DNA from: Chloroflexota bacterium
GTDB lineage: Bacteria; Chloroflexota; Limnocylindria; Limnocylindrales; CSP1-4
DNA: 46,620 nt
NCBI GenBank assembly: GCA_017881905.1
Contig: JADGQI010000049.1
Location: 1-46,620, forward strand
Direction: 5' to 3'
A program made the position numbers and the translations under genes. Shown one piece after another: positions 15,058 to 28,815 of the stretch (positions are counted from its first letter, which is position 1; every line of letters begins with the position of its first letter). Below the pieces are notes generated by a model, which made no database searches, was not told the origin of the DNA, and saw only the letters and a list, made by a program, of their open reading frames with translations.

Positions 15058-18000
15058 ATGGTACGCGCTCGTAGGGCGGCGGCTGCCGCTCTGGTCCTCG
15101 CCTTGTCCCTTGCCGCGCTCGCGGTCGGCGCTCAGCCGGATCCCCGGCTCGGCTCGACCCTCGAGCCACCCGGTCCGCTCGCGGCTGTGACGTGGCCGCC
15201 GAGCTCGGGCGTGCTGCTGGCCGAGGTCGTCACCGGCGGGGCGTCCGCATCCGACGAGTACGTCGAGCTGACGAACGCCTCGACGGTCGCGGTCGATCTC
15301 GGCGGCCTGGAGCTGGTCTATGCCACCTCCAGCGGGTCGACCGTGACACGGAAGGCGACCTGGGCGAGCCCGCGGCCGCTCGCGCCGGGCCAGCACCTCC
15401 TGGTTGCCAACGCGTCCGGCGCGTTCGCCGCGCTCGCTGATGCGACCTACAGTGGCGGCCTTGCCGCGACCGGGGGCGCTCTCGCGCTGCGACCGGTCGG
15501 CGGCACGCCGATCGACGCGGTCGGCTGGGGCGACGCCACGAGCGGGTTCGTCGAAGGCACGGTCGCTCCGGCGCCGCCGGCCGGATCGAGCATCGAGCGA
15601 CGACCGGGCGGGTCGGCCGGAAGCGGCACGGACACGAATGACAATGCCACCGACTGGATCGTCCAGGCCACACCGGAGCCACGGAACCTCGCTGCGCCGC
15701 CGCTCCCGTCGCCGACCCCCGTGCCGAGCCCTGGTCAGAGCCCTGGTCAGAGCCCGAGCCCGAGCCCGACGCCCACGCCGACGCCGAGCCCGAGCCCGAC
15801 GCCCACGCCGACGCCGAGCCCGACGCCGAGCCCGAGCCCGACGCCCACGCCGACGCCGAGCCCGAGCCCGACGCCGACGCCGAGCCCGAGCCCGACGCCC
15901 ACACCCACGCCGACGCCGGTCGAAGACATCGCGACGGGCCGCACCATGCCCATGGGCGCGGGCGTGGCCGTCGAGGGGACGGTCACGGTCGGCTTTGGCC
16001 TCATCGAGTCGGGTCGGTCCGGGTTCGTTCAGGACGAGACCGGCGGCATCGCGATCTACCTCGACGCCCCCGCCACGTCCGTCCTGCCGCCCGGCACGCG
16101 GGTTCGGGTCAGCGGCACCGTCGACGATCGTTATGCACAACGCACCATCCGCGCGAGCGCGGACGCCATCGTCGATCTCGGGACCTGGGCGCTGCCGGCG
16201 CCGGTCACCATCCCGACCGGGACTGCCGGCGAGTCGATCGAGGGTCTGCGGATCGAGGTCGTCGGGACGATCGTGGAGGCCCCGTCGGCGTTCGCCGATG
16301 GGCTCGGCCTGCTCGTCGACGACGGGACCGGGCCGCTCCGCGCCATCGTCGGTCCCGCCGCCCTCGGTGGCTCGAACCCCGTCCGCGGGGACCGAGTGAC
16401 GGTCATCGGCCCTCTCGGGCAGCACGACTCCACGGGCACCGGCATGACCGGGTACCGGATCCTGTCGATGGCGAGCGGCGAGCTGGAGGTCCGACCGGCA
16501 CCGTCGCCGACGCAGTCCCCGAGTCCGACGCCCGGGCCGACGACGACGCCCGGTCCGTCGGACCCAGCGACGCCCAGCCCGTCGATGGGCTCGTCGTCGA
16601 GCCCCACACCGCCGCCGCCGGACCCAGACCCGACCGCGACGCGGGACCCAGACCCGACCGCCACGCCTGCCGTGCCGTCGATCGCTCTCGTCCGAACCCT
16701 GTCGATCGGGACCTCGGCCACCGTGGACGGAGTCGTCACGGCCCGATCCGGGCAGATCGGAGACCTCGGGCTGATCGGGCTCGGCGACGGATCCGCGGGG
16801 ATCGTCGTGCGCTTGCCGGCGGGACTCGTCGCCCCGGTCCGAGGCGCCCATGTCATCGTCACCGGCAAGCTCGCCGACCCGTACGGCCAGTTGGAGATCC
16901 GACCCGAGCTCGGCGGGATCGTCCCCGGGGTCGGCCCCGGAACCCCACCGACGGCCGTGCCGGTCGCGGCCACGGGGCTCGGTGAGGCGAACGAAGGGAC
17001 GCTCGCGATCCTGACCGGCGTGATCGAACACGCGCCGACGTCGACGACCGGAGGCGGTCTGACGACGACGCTGGTCGACGCCGCCGGCGGTCGAGCGAGG
17101 ATCTCGACCGGCCCATCGAGCGGTCTCGTGCGATCAGACTTCCTTGTGGGACACCGATACCAGCTGACCGGGCTCGTCGGTCAGCGCGCCTCCAAGAAGG
17201 GCGCTCTCGACGGCTACCGGCTGTGGGTCCGCGATGCGGCCGATATCGTCCACCTGGCAGGTCCCGTGGCCAGCCCCACGCCGACGCCGGGACCGAGCTC
17301 CTCGCCGGCCGGCGTCCCGCTCGTATCGATCGCCCATGCCCTGACCATGCAGGGGAGAGCCGTCACCGTCCTTGGCGTCGTGACGACGCCGGCCAGGCTC
17401 CTCGACGCGACCGGACGGCGGATCGTGGTCCAGGACGCATCCGGGGCGATCGAGGTCCGAACTCCGACCGGCACGACGACACCGAGTCCGGGCCGGCGCA
17501 TCCGCGTCACGGGGGAGGTCGTTCGGGCCTACGACGCGCCACGGATCAAGGCGACGGCGATCGCGGACCTGGGTCCTGCGGCGATCCCCGCCGCGCGATC
17601 CCTGTCCCACGAACCGTCCGTCGCGGTCGAGTGGCAGCTCGTACGGGTCGCCGGGACCGTCGTCGACGTCCACAAGCTCGGTGACCGCTGGCGCGCCGAG
17701 CTCCGGGTCGGCGCGGCGAAGGTCGTCGTCCAGGGCCAGTCGGGAGCGGCGATCCCATCGACCACGCTGGTCGAGGGTCGACGCGCGACCGTCGTCGGGA
17801 TCGCCCGGCGGCCGTACCCCGGCACCGCCGATCGACGGTACGCCGTCCTTCCGCGATCGACGTCAGACATCGCCGTCGGTCCAGCCTCGCCAGCGCCGGG
17901 CGCGTCCCCACGCGGGTCGTCGACGGCCCGAACGTCGCCGACCACGTCCGGTGCAGCGGGACTCGACGGGGCAACCGGACGAGTGTCCCCGGATGCCCCC

Positions 18001-18543
18001 ACGTTCGGATTGGGGGACCTCGCCGACCACCCGGGTGCGCGGGTCAAGGTGGGAGGCCTCGTCGTGGACCTGGTGGCCGACGGTTTCACCCTCGATGACG
18101 GGAGCGCCATCGGTCGGGTCGTCCTGCGCGACGAGGCGGCCGCCTTCCTCGGCCTGGTCGAGCCGGGCGACGCTGTCGATGCCATCGGCAGGGTGGAGCT
18201 TGACGCCGACGGCGTTCGGCTCGTCGTTGAGGCCGGGGCGGACCTGATCCGCCTGGGAAGCCTCGGGGAACCCGATCCGAGCCCGTCTTCGAGCACCGAC
18301 CCCGCCGGCGGGGTCGCCGCGGCCGCGCCGAGTGACGGTCCCGGAGCGCCTCTCGCCGGTCCGGTCGGCGTCGCTGGCTCGTCCGACCCCACGACGCTGA
18401 TGACGGGGTGCCTCGCCCTGGCGATCGGCGGATCGGCGGCCCTCGCGCTCGTCCGTCGCCGTCGCTCAAGACGCGCCCTGGCGGCGCGGATCGCCGTCCG
18501 GGTGGCCGCCCTGGGCGGTCCGGCGAGCTCGTCCCGTGCGTGA
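15058..18543 (+). CDS. Large surface protein: lamin-tail domain plus tandem OB-like domains
   Basis: The 1161-residue protein starts with a signal peptide (about 1-27) and ends with a transmembrane helix (about 1118-1137) plus an Arg-rich tail, so it is exported and membrane-anchored. Residues about 50-205 look like a lamin-tail domain ([34 protein letters not shown]). A Ser/Thr-Pro linker (about 217-285) follows, then at least four OB-like beta domains with repeated VDGVV/VTGKL/VEGTV strands and [10 protein letters not shown] or QDASGAIEV motifs, separated by Pro-rich linkers. Such OB domains accompany secreted nucleases, but no nuclease catalytic domain is visible here. ATG 15058 has GGGAGG 6 nt upstream. 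A cell-surface binding or scaffolding role is a guess. Confidence 0.75.
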   Translation: MVRARRAAAAALVLALSLAALAVGAQPDPRLGSTLEPPGPLAAVTWPPSSGVLLAEVVTGGASASDEYVELTNASTVAVDLGGLELVYATSSGSTVTRKATWASPRPLAPGQHLLVANASGAFAALADATYSGGLAATGGALALRPVGGTPIDAVGWGDATSGFVEGTVAPAPPAGSSIERRPGGSAGSGTDTNDNATDWIVQATPEPRNLAAPPLPSPTPVPSPGQSPGQSPSPSPTPTPTPSPSPTPTPTPSPTPSPSPTPTPTPSPSPTPTPSPSPTPTPTPTPVEDIATGRTMPMGAGVAVEGTVTVGFGLIESGRSGFVQDETGGIAIYLDAPATSVLPPGTRVRVSGTVDDRYAQRTIRASADAIVDLGTWALPAPVTIPTGTAGESIEGLRIEVVGTIVEAPSAFADGLGLLVDDGTGPLRAIVGPAALGGSNPVRGDRVTVIGPLGQHDSTGTGMTGYRILSMASGELEVRPAPSPTQSPSPTPGPTTTPGPSDPATPSPSMGSSSSPTPPPPDPDPTATRDPDPTATPAVPSIALVRTLSIGTSATVDGVVTARSGQIGDLGLIGLGDGSAGIVVRLPAGLVAPVRGAHVIVTGKLADPYGQLEIRPELGGIVPGVGPGTPPTAVPVAATGLGEANEGTLAILTGVIEHAPTSTTGGGLTTTLVDAAGGRARISTGPSSGLVRSDFLVGHRYQLTGLVGQRASKKGALDGYRLWVRDAADIVHLAGPVASPTPTPGPSSSPAGVPLVSIAHALTMQGRAVTVLGVVTTPARLLDATGRRIVVQDASGAIEVRTPTGTTTPSPGRRIRVTGEVVRAYDAPRIKATAIADLGPAAIPAARSLSHEPSVAVEWQLVRVAGTVVDVHKLGDRWRAELRVGAAKVVVQGQSGAAIPSTTLVEGRRATVVGIARRPYPGTADRRYAVLPRSTSDIAVGPASPAPGASPRGSSTARTSPTTSGAAGLDGATGRVSPDAPTFGLGDLADHPGARVKVGGLVVDLVADGFTLDDGSAIGRVVLRDEAAAFLGLVEPGDAVDAIGRVELDADGVRLVVEAGADLIRLGSLGEPDPSPSSSTDPAGGVAAAAPSDGPGAPLAGPVGVAGSSDPTTLMTGCLALAIGGSAALALVRRRRSRRALAARIAVRVAALGGPASSSRA
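15708..15920 (+). repeat. Ser/Thr-Pro-encoding low-complexity repeat
   Basis: Imperfect units built from GACGCC, CACGCC and GAGCCC hexamers encode a (SPTPTP)n linker of about 65 residues in the surface protein. It probably changes length by slippage and may mis-assemble in short-read data. Confidence 0.85.
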
Positions 18544-18560
18544 CCCACGCTCAGCCGAAC

Positions 18561-18590
18561 TTGACGCTCGCGAGAAGGCGGGACTATCCT
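18561..18590 (+). promoter_or_regulatory. udp promoter
   Basis: TTGACG (18561-18566) and TATCCT (18585-18590) are spaced by 18 nt, giving a leader of about 45 nt before the TTG start at 18640. Confidence 0.6.
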
Positions 18591-18639
18591 CGGCCGAGTT
18601 TCGCGCCAGCGAAGCGCTTCAGAGGAGCGAGGGACGGTC

Positions 18640-19485
18640 TTGCCGAACGCGGATCACCGCGTCGCACTCCCTGTCGGAGAACGGCAGTACCACATCTCAC
18701 TCGGCCCCGGCGAGTTGGCCGAGTACATCCTCCTCCCCGGTGACCCCGATCGGACCGCCCGGATCGCCGCACGTCTCGACTCGATCGAGCTCGAACGGCG
18801 TAACCGTGAGTTCGCAACGGTCACCGGCATGTATCGCGGCGAACGGGTATCCGTCGTGTCGACCGGGATCGGCACGGACAACGTCGAGATCGTGGTGGCG
18901 GAGATCCTGGCGATCACGGAACGTCCGACCTTCATCCGGGTCGGTTCCTGCGGCACGCTCCAGCCGGAGATCGGCCTCGGGGACCTGGTCATCTCGAGCG
19001 GCGCGGTCCGCCTCGAGGCGACCACGAGCTTCTTCGTCCACGACGGGTACCCGGCGATCGCCGATTACGAAGCGATCGTCGCACTCGTCGAGGCCGCGGC
19101 ACAGCTCGGGCATCGAGCGCACGTCGGGGTAACGGCCACGGCACCGGGGTTCTTCGGAGCGCAAGGGCGCCCCATCCCGCAGCTCCCCATCCGCTACCCT
19201 GACCTCGCCGAGGAGATGGCGCGCCAGCGCGTCCTCAACTTCGAGATGGAGGCATCGGCGTTGATGGTCCTGGCTCACCTGGCCGGAAGCCGAGCGGGGG
19301 TCGTCTGTGCGGTGTACGCACAGCGGACCACCGGCGACTTCGTGGTGGGGGAGGCCAAGGACCGCGCAGAAGCGGCCTGCGTCGAGACCGGGCTCGAAGG
19401 ACTCCGGATCCTCGCCGCGATGGAGCGCCAGAAGCGCGAAGCCCAGACGGACCGCTGGCGGCCGTCACTCTGGAATCGAACGTGA
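18640..19485 (+). CDS. udp: Uridine phosphorylase-like nucleoside phosphorylase
   Basis: The 281-residue enzyme should split uridine (or a related nucleoside) with phosphate to uracil and ribose-1-phosphate in nucleoside salvage. It shows the family features: the phosphate loop LLPGDPDRTARIA, VVSTGIGTDNVEI, the GSCGTLQ motif (about 107-113) and NFEMEASALMVLAHL, whose acidic pair contacts the ribose. Starting at TTG 18640 gives the expected N-terminus (HRVALPVGERQYHISL), with AGAGGAG upstream and a good promoter. Length is slightly above the E. coli enzyme. A purine or methylthioadenosine preference cannot be excluded without modelling. Confidence 0.85.
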   Translation: MPNADHRVALPVGERQYHISLGPGELAEYILLPGDPDRTARIAARLDSIELERRNREFATVTGMYRGERVSVVSTGIGTDNVEIVVAEILAITERPTFIRVGSCGTLQPEIGLGDLVISSGAVRLEATTSFFVHDGYPAIADYEAIVALVEAAAQLGHRAHVGVTATAPGFFGAQGRPIPQLPIRYPDLAEEMARQRVLNFEMEASALMVLAHLAGSRAGVVCAVYAQRTTGDFVVGEAKDRAEAACVETGLEGLRILAAMERQKREAQTDRWRPSLWNRT

Positions 19486-19545
19486 ACAGCGGATGCGGGG
19501 CGTTCGTCCCGTGACGCCACGCTGAGTCGAGGAGGACACCCACCC

Positions 19546-19686
19546 ATGGCCGAGGCCTACTGCGTCAAGGACAAGATGAAGGTCGAAGTCCAGAACCCGC
19601 AGCGCATCACCATGAAGAACGGCAAGCCGGCCCTCTCGGGCACCTGCCCGAAGTGCGGTGGCAAGGTCTTCAGGATCGGCGGCTGA
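19546..19686 (+). CDS. 46-residue DUF5679-like zinc-ribbon-type protein
   Basis: ATG 19546 begins a 46-residue product with [11 protein letters not shown], the strand [12 protein letters not shown] and [12 protein letters not shown], i.e. one CxxC plus a lone Cys6, where relatives have a second CxxC. From memory the pattern matches DUF5679, a tiny protein widespread in Chloroflexi and Actinobacteria; this was not searched. GAGGAGG stands 11 nt upstream, and a strong hairpin follows the stop, so it may form a short unit after udp. Function unknown; metal or nucleic-acid binding is possible. Confidence 0.8.
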   Translation: MAEAYCVKDKMKVEVQNPQRITMKNGKPALSGTCPKCGGKVFRIGG

Positions 19687-19715
19687 CCGACCGACCCTCA
19701 ACCGGGATCACGACC

Positions 19716-19741
19716 GACCCCCGCCGGCGACGGCGGGGGTC
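19716..19741 (+). terminator. Hairpin terminator after the DUF5679 gene
   Basis: An 11-bp perfect stem, GACCCCCGCCG / CGGCGGGGGTC, closes a GCGA loop 29 nt after the stop. No U-tract follows, as often in GC-rich bacteria. Confidence 0.65.
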
Positions 19742-19931
19742 GTCGATTCTCCGGCCGCCCGGATCGTCGCCGGAGGCGCGTCACCGGGTGGGCCCTCCGC
19801 GTCGTACGATTGACGAGCTTGGGTGCGGCCCAGGCGGGCCATCGATGACAGGCCCTCGTGCCGCGCCCACGACCACGCCCAATCACGTCGTGCTCGCACC
19901 GAGCGAGCCCGGGGACACGGAGGATCGAACG

Positions 19932-20954
19932 ATGACCGTTCGCGTCGGGATCAACGGCTTCGGCCGGATCGGCCGCCAATCGCTCAAGGCACTGATCGAG
20001 CGCGCACCGGAGATCGAAGTCGTCGCCATCAACGACCTCGTCGACACCTCCCTCAATGCGCTCCTGTTCAAGCACGACTCGACCTACGGGGCGTATCCCG
20101 GCACGGTCGATCACACCGAGGATTCGCTGATCATCGACGGGCGCGAGATCAAGGTCCTCAAGGAGAAGGATCCGGCGGCTCTGCCGTGGGGTGCCCTCGG
20201 GGTCGACGTGGTCCTGGAGTCGACCGGGATCTTCACCGACGCGACCAAGGCGCGCGCGCACATCGATGCCGGGGCGAAGAAGGTGCTCATCAGCGCGCCG
20301 GCGAAGAACGAGGACATCACGATCGTCCTGGGCGTGAACGAGGACCGCTACGACCCGGCCACCCACCACATCATCAGCAACGCGAGCTGCACCACGAACT
20401 GCCTCGCGCCGGCGGCCAAGGTCGTCCACGACGGCTGGACGATCGAGCACGGGCTGATGAACACGATCCATTCGTACACCAACGACCAGCGCATCCTCGA
20501 CGTCGCCCACAAGGATCCGCGCCGGGCCCGCGCCGCCGGTCTCAACATCATCCCGACGACGACGGGTGCCGCGAAGGCACTCGCCCTCGTGATCCCGGAT
20601 CTCAAGGGCAAGTTCGACGGGTTCAGCCTGCGCGTCCCGACCCCGACGGTCAGCGTCGTCGACTTCACCGCGCAGCTGGCGCGTCCGACGACCGCCGAGG
20701 AGATCAACGCAGCGTTCCGCGAGGCGGCGGCCGGCCCGCTCAAGGGCATCCTCGGGGTGTCGGATGAGCCGCTCGTGTCTACCGACTTCCGCGGCGACGC
20801 GCGCAGCTCGATCATCGACTCGGCGTCGACGATGGTCATCGGCGGGACGATGGTCAAGGTCATCGCCTGGTACGACAACGAGTGGGGCTACAGCTGCCGT
20901 GTGGCCGACCTTATCCGGTACGTGGCCGAGCGGATCCCCGCTGCCGTCGCCTGA
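19932..20954 (+). CDS. gap: Glyceraldehyde-3-phosphate dehydrogenase
   Basis: The 340-residue NAD(P)-dependent enzyme converts glyceraldehyde-3-phosphate to 1,3-bisphosphoglycerate. It has the Rossmann start [13 protein letters not shown], catalytic Cys153 in [12 protein letters not shown], the HSYTNDQ histidine and the C-terminal [12 protein letters not shown]. The residue after the second strand is Asn-Asp (AINDL), consistent with NAD use. ATG 19932 has GGAGG about 9 nt upstream. It is the first of a gap-pgk-eno run with the following genes 21 nt or less apart, and probably one transcript. No tpi or gpm gene is nearby. Confidence 0.97.
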   Translation: MTVRVGINGFGRIGRQSLKALIERAPEIEVVAINDLVDTSLNALLFKHDSTYGAYPGTVDHTEDSLIIDGREIKVLKEKDPAALPWGALGVDVVLESTGIFTDATKARAHIDAGAKKVLISAPAKNEDITIVLGVNEDRYDPATHHIISNASCTTNCLAPAAKVVHDGWTIEHGLMNTIHSYTNDQRILDVAHKDPRRARAAGLNIIPTTTGAAKALALVIPDLKGKFDGFSLRVPTPTVSVVDFTAQLARPTTAEEINAAFREAAAGPLKGILGVSDEPLVSTDFRGDARSSIIDSASTMVIGGTMVKVIAWYDNEWGYSCRVADLIRYVAERIPAAVA

Positions 20955-20975
20955 CGGAAGGGGCACCCCGCCATC

Positions 20976-24156
<3,181 letters not shown>

Positions 24157-24158
24157 CG

Positions 24159-24184
24159 GAACGCCCCGGCGGGCCGGGGCGTTC
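24159..24184. terminator. Bidirectional hairpin between the eno operon and rpsT
   Basis: A perfect 11-bp stem, GAACGCCCCGG / CCGGGGCGTTC, closes a CGGG loop. It starts 3 nt after the stop on the plus strand and lies 31 nt beyond the rpsT stop on the minus strand, so it can serve both convergent units. Confidence 0.75.
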
Positions 24185-24215
24185 AAGCGAGGTTCGAGGC
24201 AGAGCGGCCGGGCCC

Positions 24216-24845
24216 TTAGGCGTCGACCTTCTTGGTCGCCGGCTTCTTGGCCGCGGTCGCCTTGGCGGCCGTCGACTTGGCCGCTGGCTTGGTGGCGGCC
24301 GCCTTCCGGGCCGGTGCCTTGGCTGGCTTCGCTTCCGCGGCTGAAGCCGCGGCCTTGGCCTCGGTTGCCGCGGCGGTCGCGGCGGCTTCCGCCCGGGCGG
24401 TCTTGCTCAAGGCAGCGCGCGCCTTGCCGGCCGCCGTCTGGGCACCCTTCGCCTTGCCGGCCTTGCCGAGCGCGATCCGGGTCTTGGCGGCCTTCGCGGC
24501 GGCGGCCTTGCCGGTCGTCTTGGTGACCTTGGCCGACGTCTGGACATGCGCCCCGCCGAGGGCCGCGTTCACCTTGCGGGTCAGTCGCGACTTGCGCCGG
24601 GCCGCGGCATTCGGATGGATGGCACCCGCCTTGGCGGCGCGGTCGAGCGAGCTGAGGGCGGCGGCGAGGGCCTCGTTGGCGTCGCCCTCCATCGTGCCGG
24701 CGGCGACCTTGACGGCCTTGCTCGTGAGCGTCTTCGCGGCACTCCGGCGTGGCTGGTTGATCTCTGCGCGTCGCTCTGCGGTGCGGACCCGCTTCAGGGC
24801 GGACGGCGTCCTGGCGCCGGTCCAGCCTCGGGGCTTACTGGCCAA
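24216..24845 (-). CDS. rpsT: 30S ribosomal protein S20 with long Ala/Lys tail
   Basis: Residues 1-97 read as S20: TPSALKRVRTAERR, RRSAAKT, EALAAALSSLDRAAKAGAIHPNAAARRKSRL. S20 binds 16S rRNA early in small-subunit assembly. Normal S20 has about 85-90 residues; this protein has 209. The extra 110 residues (98-209) are almost only Ala, Lys, Thr, Arg and Pro with KPAAKSTAAK-like motifs, resembling histone H1 or the tails of actinobacterial HU. TTG 24845 is the start that fits, with GAGG 7 nt upstream. The tail is in frame with no visible frameshift. It is the first gene of the rpsT-to-rpsU cluster. Confidence 0.88.
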   Translation of the reverse strand: MASKPRGWTGARTPSALKRVRTAERRAEINQPRRSAAKTLTSKAVKVAAGTMEGDANEALAAALSSLDRAAKAGAIHPNAAARRKSRLTRKVNAALGGAHVQTSAKVTKTTGKAAAAKAAKTRIALGKAGKAKGAQTAAGKARAALSKTARAEAAATAAATEAKAAASAAEAKPAKAPARKAAATKPAAKSTAAKATAAKKPATKKVDA

Positions 24846-24989
24846 GTGGGAACCTCAACACTGACGAAGGATGGTGCGTGCGGGCACAGGGCACCCGGCA
24901 CGAACGACGATGGTAGCAGAAGGGCCCACCCCCGGCCAGCGCCCCTCGGTCGGCGGGGACACGTCGGCCTCGGGCACACTTAGCGGCCC

Positions 24990-25847
24990 ATGATCCCCAT
25001 CATCGGCGGCCTGTGTGCCGCGCTGGTCTTCGCCGTCTCGGTCCTCGTCTCCGCGCGCGCCAGTCGCCTGGTCGGGGCCCCCTCCACGGTCGCTGGAGCG
25101 ATGGTCGTCGGGCTGGCGATCGGACTCCCGATCGCGCTCGTCACGACCCCGGCTCCGAACCTCGATGGAGCCGCCCTCGGATGGGCGCTGATGGCCGGGT
25201 TCGGCAACGTGTGCGGACTCCTCCTGACCTACGTCGCCTATCGCTCCGGCGCCGTCGGGGTGGTCTCGGCGATCGCGTCGACGGAGGGTGCGATCGCGGC
25301 CGTGATCGCCGTCCTCGCCGGCGAGATCCTGGCGCCGGGTTCCGGGATCGTGCTCGCGCTCATCGCGGTCGGGGTCGTCCTGGCGGCGTCCGGCGGCGGC
25401 GAGGAGGAAGGCGTGCCGATCCCGCGCGACCGGGCCGTGCGGGCCGCCAGCCTGGCGCTGGCGGCCGCCATCTCGTTCGCCTTCGGGCTGTATGGCGCCG
25501 GGCGGATCGCCGGCCTCCTGCCGCTGGCCTGGGCCATCCTGCCGGCGCGCGTCGTGGGCGTCGTGGTCGTGGCGGTGCCGCTGGCCGTCCTGGGTCGGAT
25601 CCACATCACCCGGGCGGCCCTTCCGTACGTGGTCGCGACCGGCGTCGCCGAGATCGTCGGCTACGTCGCCTACACGATCGGCGCCCGCGAGGGGATCGCG
25701 GTCAGCGCCGTCCTCGCGTCGATGTTCGCACCGATCGCGGCCGTCGCGGCGTTCGTCGTGTTCCGCGAGCGGCTGAGCCGCGTCCAGATCGCCGGGATCG
25801 TCGCGATCGTGGTCGGGGTGGCCACCCTCGGACTCCTCCAGACCTGA
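24990..25847 (+). CDS. EamA/DMT-family transporter
   Basis: The 285-residue protein has about ten hydrophobic helices arranged as two EamA repeats (about 1-132 and 148-285). Each ends in a Gly/Ala-rich helix, such as ALIAVGVVLAAS and IAGIVAIVVGVATLGLL, and is separated by a polar linker (GGGEEEGVPIPRD). Drug/metabolite transporters export metabolites, amino acids or drugs, and the substrate cannot be told from sequence. ATG 24990 was used; no strong ribosome site is visible, and a CACACT stands 9 nt upstream. It is divergent from rpsT and converges with the SRPBCC gene. Confidence 0.82.
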   Translation: MIPIIGGLCAALVFAVSVLVSARASRLVGAPSTVAGAMVVGLAIGLPIALVTTPAPNLDGAALGWALMAGFGNVCGLLLTYVAYRSGAVGVVSAIASTEGAIAAVIAVLAGEILAPGSGIVLALIAVGVVLAASGGGEEEGVPIPRDRAVRAASLALAAAISFAFGLYGAGRIAGLLPLAWAILPARVVGVVVVAVPLAVLGRIHITRAALPYVVATGVAEIVGYVAYTIGAREGIAVSAVLASMFAPIAAVAAFVVFRERLSRVQIAGIVAIVVGVATLGLLQT

Positions 25848-25901
25848 GCGTCGCGAGCCAGGCGATCCGCGCTGACCTCGTCGCCCGGCTCGTTCGGTCG
25901 A

Positions 25902-26399
25902 TCAGCCGTCGGCGAGCATCGCCGCCAGGCGGTCCCAGGTCTCGACCCCACCGGCGATCATCCCGGTCGCAAGCGCGCCCTCGAGCTCGGCCACCGACGG
26001 GAAGTGTGACCGAGCGGTGAGCCGGGTCTTCCCGCCGACGTCCTCGAACGTGAATGTCTCGACTCCCACGTGGTCGCGCATGCCGTCGACATCGACGATG
26101 AACGTCCAGCGGAAGCGTTCGGGCGGTTCGACCTCGAGGTACTCGCCCATGAACGGCACGTCGTCGCGATCCGGCGCGCGACTGATGTAGCGCCACCGGC
26201 CGCCCGGCCGGACGTCCATCTCGACGACCGTGGCCGTCGTGCCGTGCGGCCCCCACCAGCGGGGGATCCGCTCCGGATCCATGAAGGCCTGCCAAACGAG
26301 CTCGCGCGGGGCGTCGAACGTCCGCTCCCAGACGAGGTCCGCCTCCTCCGAGTAGATCGTGGTCGTGTCGTTCCGGAACCGTTCGGTGGCCATGATCAT
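25902..26399 (-). CDS. SRPBCC/AHSA1-family protein
   Basis: The 165-residue START-like domain protein has EADLVWERTFDAPRELVWQAF, WWGPHG, the MDVRPGGRWRY strand and FPSVAELEGALATGMIAGGVETWDRL, typical of the AHSA1 group. Such proteins bind hydrophobic ligands in a deep cavity and are often paired with ArsR-type regulators. Its ATG at 26399 overlaps the regulator's stop (ATGA), so it is co-translated from that promoter. The longer frame upstream is a shadow of the regulator gene. The ligand is unknown. Confidence 0.87.
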   Translation of the reverse strand: MIMATERFRNDTTTIYSEEADLVWERTFDAPRELVWQAFMDPERIPRWWGPHGTTATVVEMDVRPGGRWRYISRAPDRDDVPFMGEYLEVEPPERFRWTFIVDVDGMRDHVGVETFTFEDVGGKTRLTARSHFPSVAELEGALATGMIAGGVETWDRLAAMLADG

Positions 26400-26758
26400 G
26401 TCCTCTCCTCCATCTCGGTCTTGTCGCCCTGGATCTCGCGCAGGTATCCGTCGAGGCGCTCGAAGCTCTCGTCCCAATGGCGGCGGTACTGGTCCACCCA
26501 GCTGGCGACGTCCCGGAGCGGCTCGGCACGCAGCCGTCGGGGTCGCCACTGCGCCCGGCGGCCCTGCTCGATGAGTCCGGCCCGTTCGAGCACCTGGAGA
26601 TGCTTGGAGATCGCGGGCTGGCTCATCTCGAACGGTGCCGACAGGTCCTTGACCGAGGCCTCGCCACTCGCCAGCCGGGCGAGGATCGCGCGGCGGGTCG
26701 GGTCCGCGAGCGCGGCGAACGTCGCGCTGAGGTGATCCGGTGGCTGCATAGACATCAC
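26396..26758 (-). CDS. ArsR-family transcriptional regulator
   Basis: The 120-residue winged-helix repressor has [23 protein letters not shown], the recognition helix [19 protein letters not shown] and the wing [12 protein letters not shown]. No Cys metal-binding pair is visible, so it belongs to the metal-independent branch that accompanies SRPBCC proteins. The start is given at GTG 26758; ATG at 26755 or 26749 is also possible. An AT-rich palindrome lies just upstream, suggesting autoregulation. Confidence 0.88.
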   Translation of the reverse strand: MMSMQPPDHLSATFAALADPTRRAILARLASGEASVKDLSAPFEMSQPAISKHLQVLERAGLIEQGRRAQWRPRRLRAEPLRDVASWVDQYRRHWDESFERLDGYLREIQGDKTEMEERT

Positions 26759-26764
26759 CAGTTA

Positions 26765-26774
26765 GTTATATAAC
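26765..26774. promoter_or_regulatory. Probable ArsR operator (GTTATATAAC)
   Basis: A perfect 10-bp AT-rich palindrome sits 6 nt before the regulator start, in otherwise GC-rich DNA, and downstream of the likely -10. Binding there would block its own transcription. Confidence 0.5.
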
Positions 26775-26782
26775 CTGTCGGT

Positions 26783-26810
26783 ACTTTACATGCCGCGCGC
26801 AGATCGTCAA
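26783..26810 (-). promoter_or_regulatory. Putative promoter of the ArsR-SRPBCC operon
   Basis: On the minus strand TTGACG (26805-26810) and TAAAGT (26783-26788) are spaced by 16 nt, with the palindrome just downstream. Confidence 0.4.
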
Positions 26811-26950
26811 CCCCGATGTCGCGCGGTCCCCACGACCATCCATCGGTCAGGGTCGGCCGACCGGACGCGCCGACCTTTCGACCTGCGGCTCCGCCACCTC
26901 GAACGATCGCGCTGTCGTTCCGCCCCGGCCGCCGCCGACGCGCGACCGGC

Positions 26951-26956
26951 TACACT
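26951..26956 (+). promoter_or_regulatory. lepA -10 element (TACACT)
   Basis: TACACT lies 8 nt before GTG 26965, which predicts a leaderless lepA mRNA. No -35 box or ribosome site is visible. Confidence 0.5.
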
Positions 26957-26964
26957 GCCGCCTC

Positions 26965-28776
<1,812 letters not shown>

Positions 28777-28815
28777 GGCGCAACGTCGAGCGGCCTCGCG
28801 GCGTCTGAGGGGACG

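Noticed and set aside
15708-15920. Possible CRISPR or satellite array
   Set aside because: The repeats are short hexamers without spacers and encode an in-frame Ser/Thr-Pro linker.
19742-19931. Gene, ncRNA or riboswitch before gap
   Set aside because: I see no coding frame with a ribosome site, no conserved RNA motif and no convincing promoter pair in these 190 nt.
26901-26920. Third LexA-like site GAACGA-N8-TCGTTC upstream of lepA
   Set aside because: GAAC and GTTC are 12 nt apart instead of 4 and flanks do not match the two real operators; it is probably chance.
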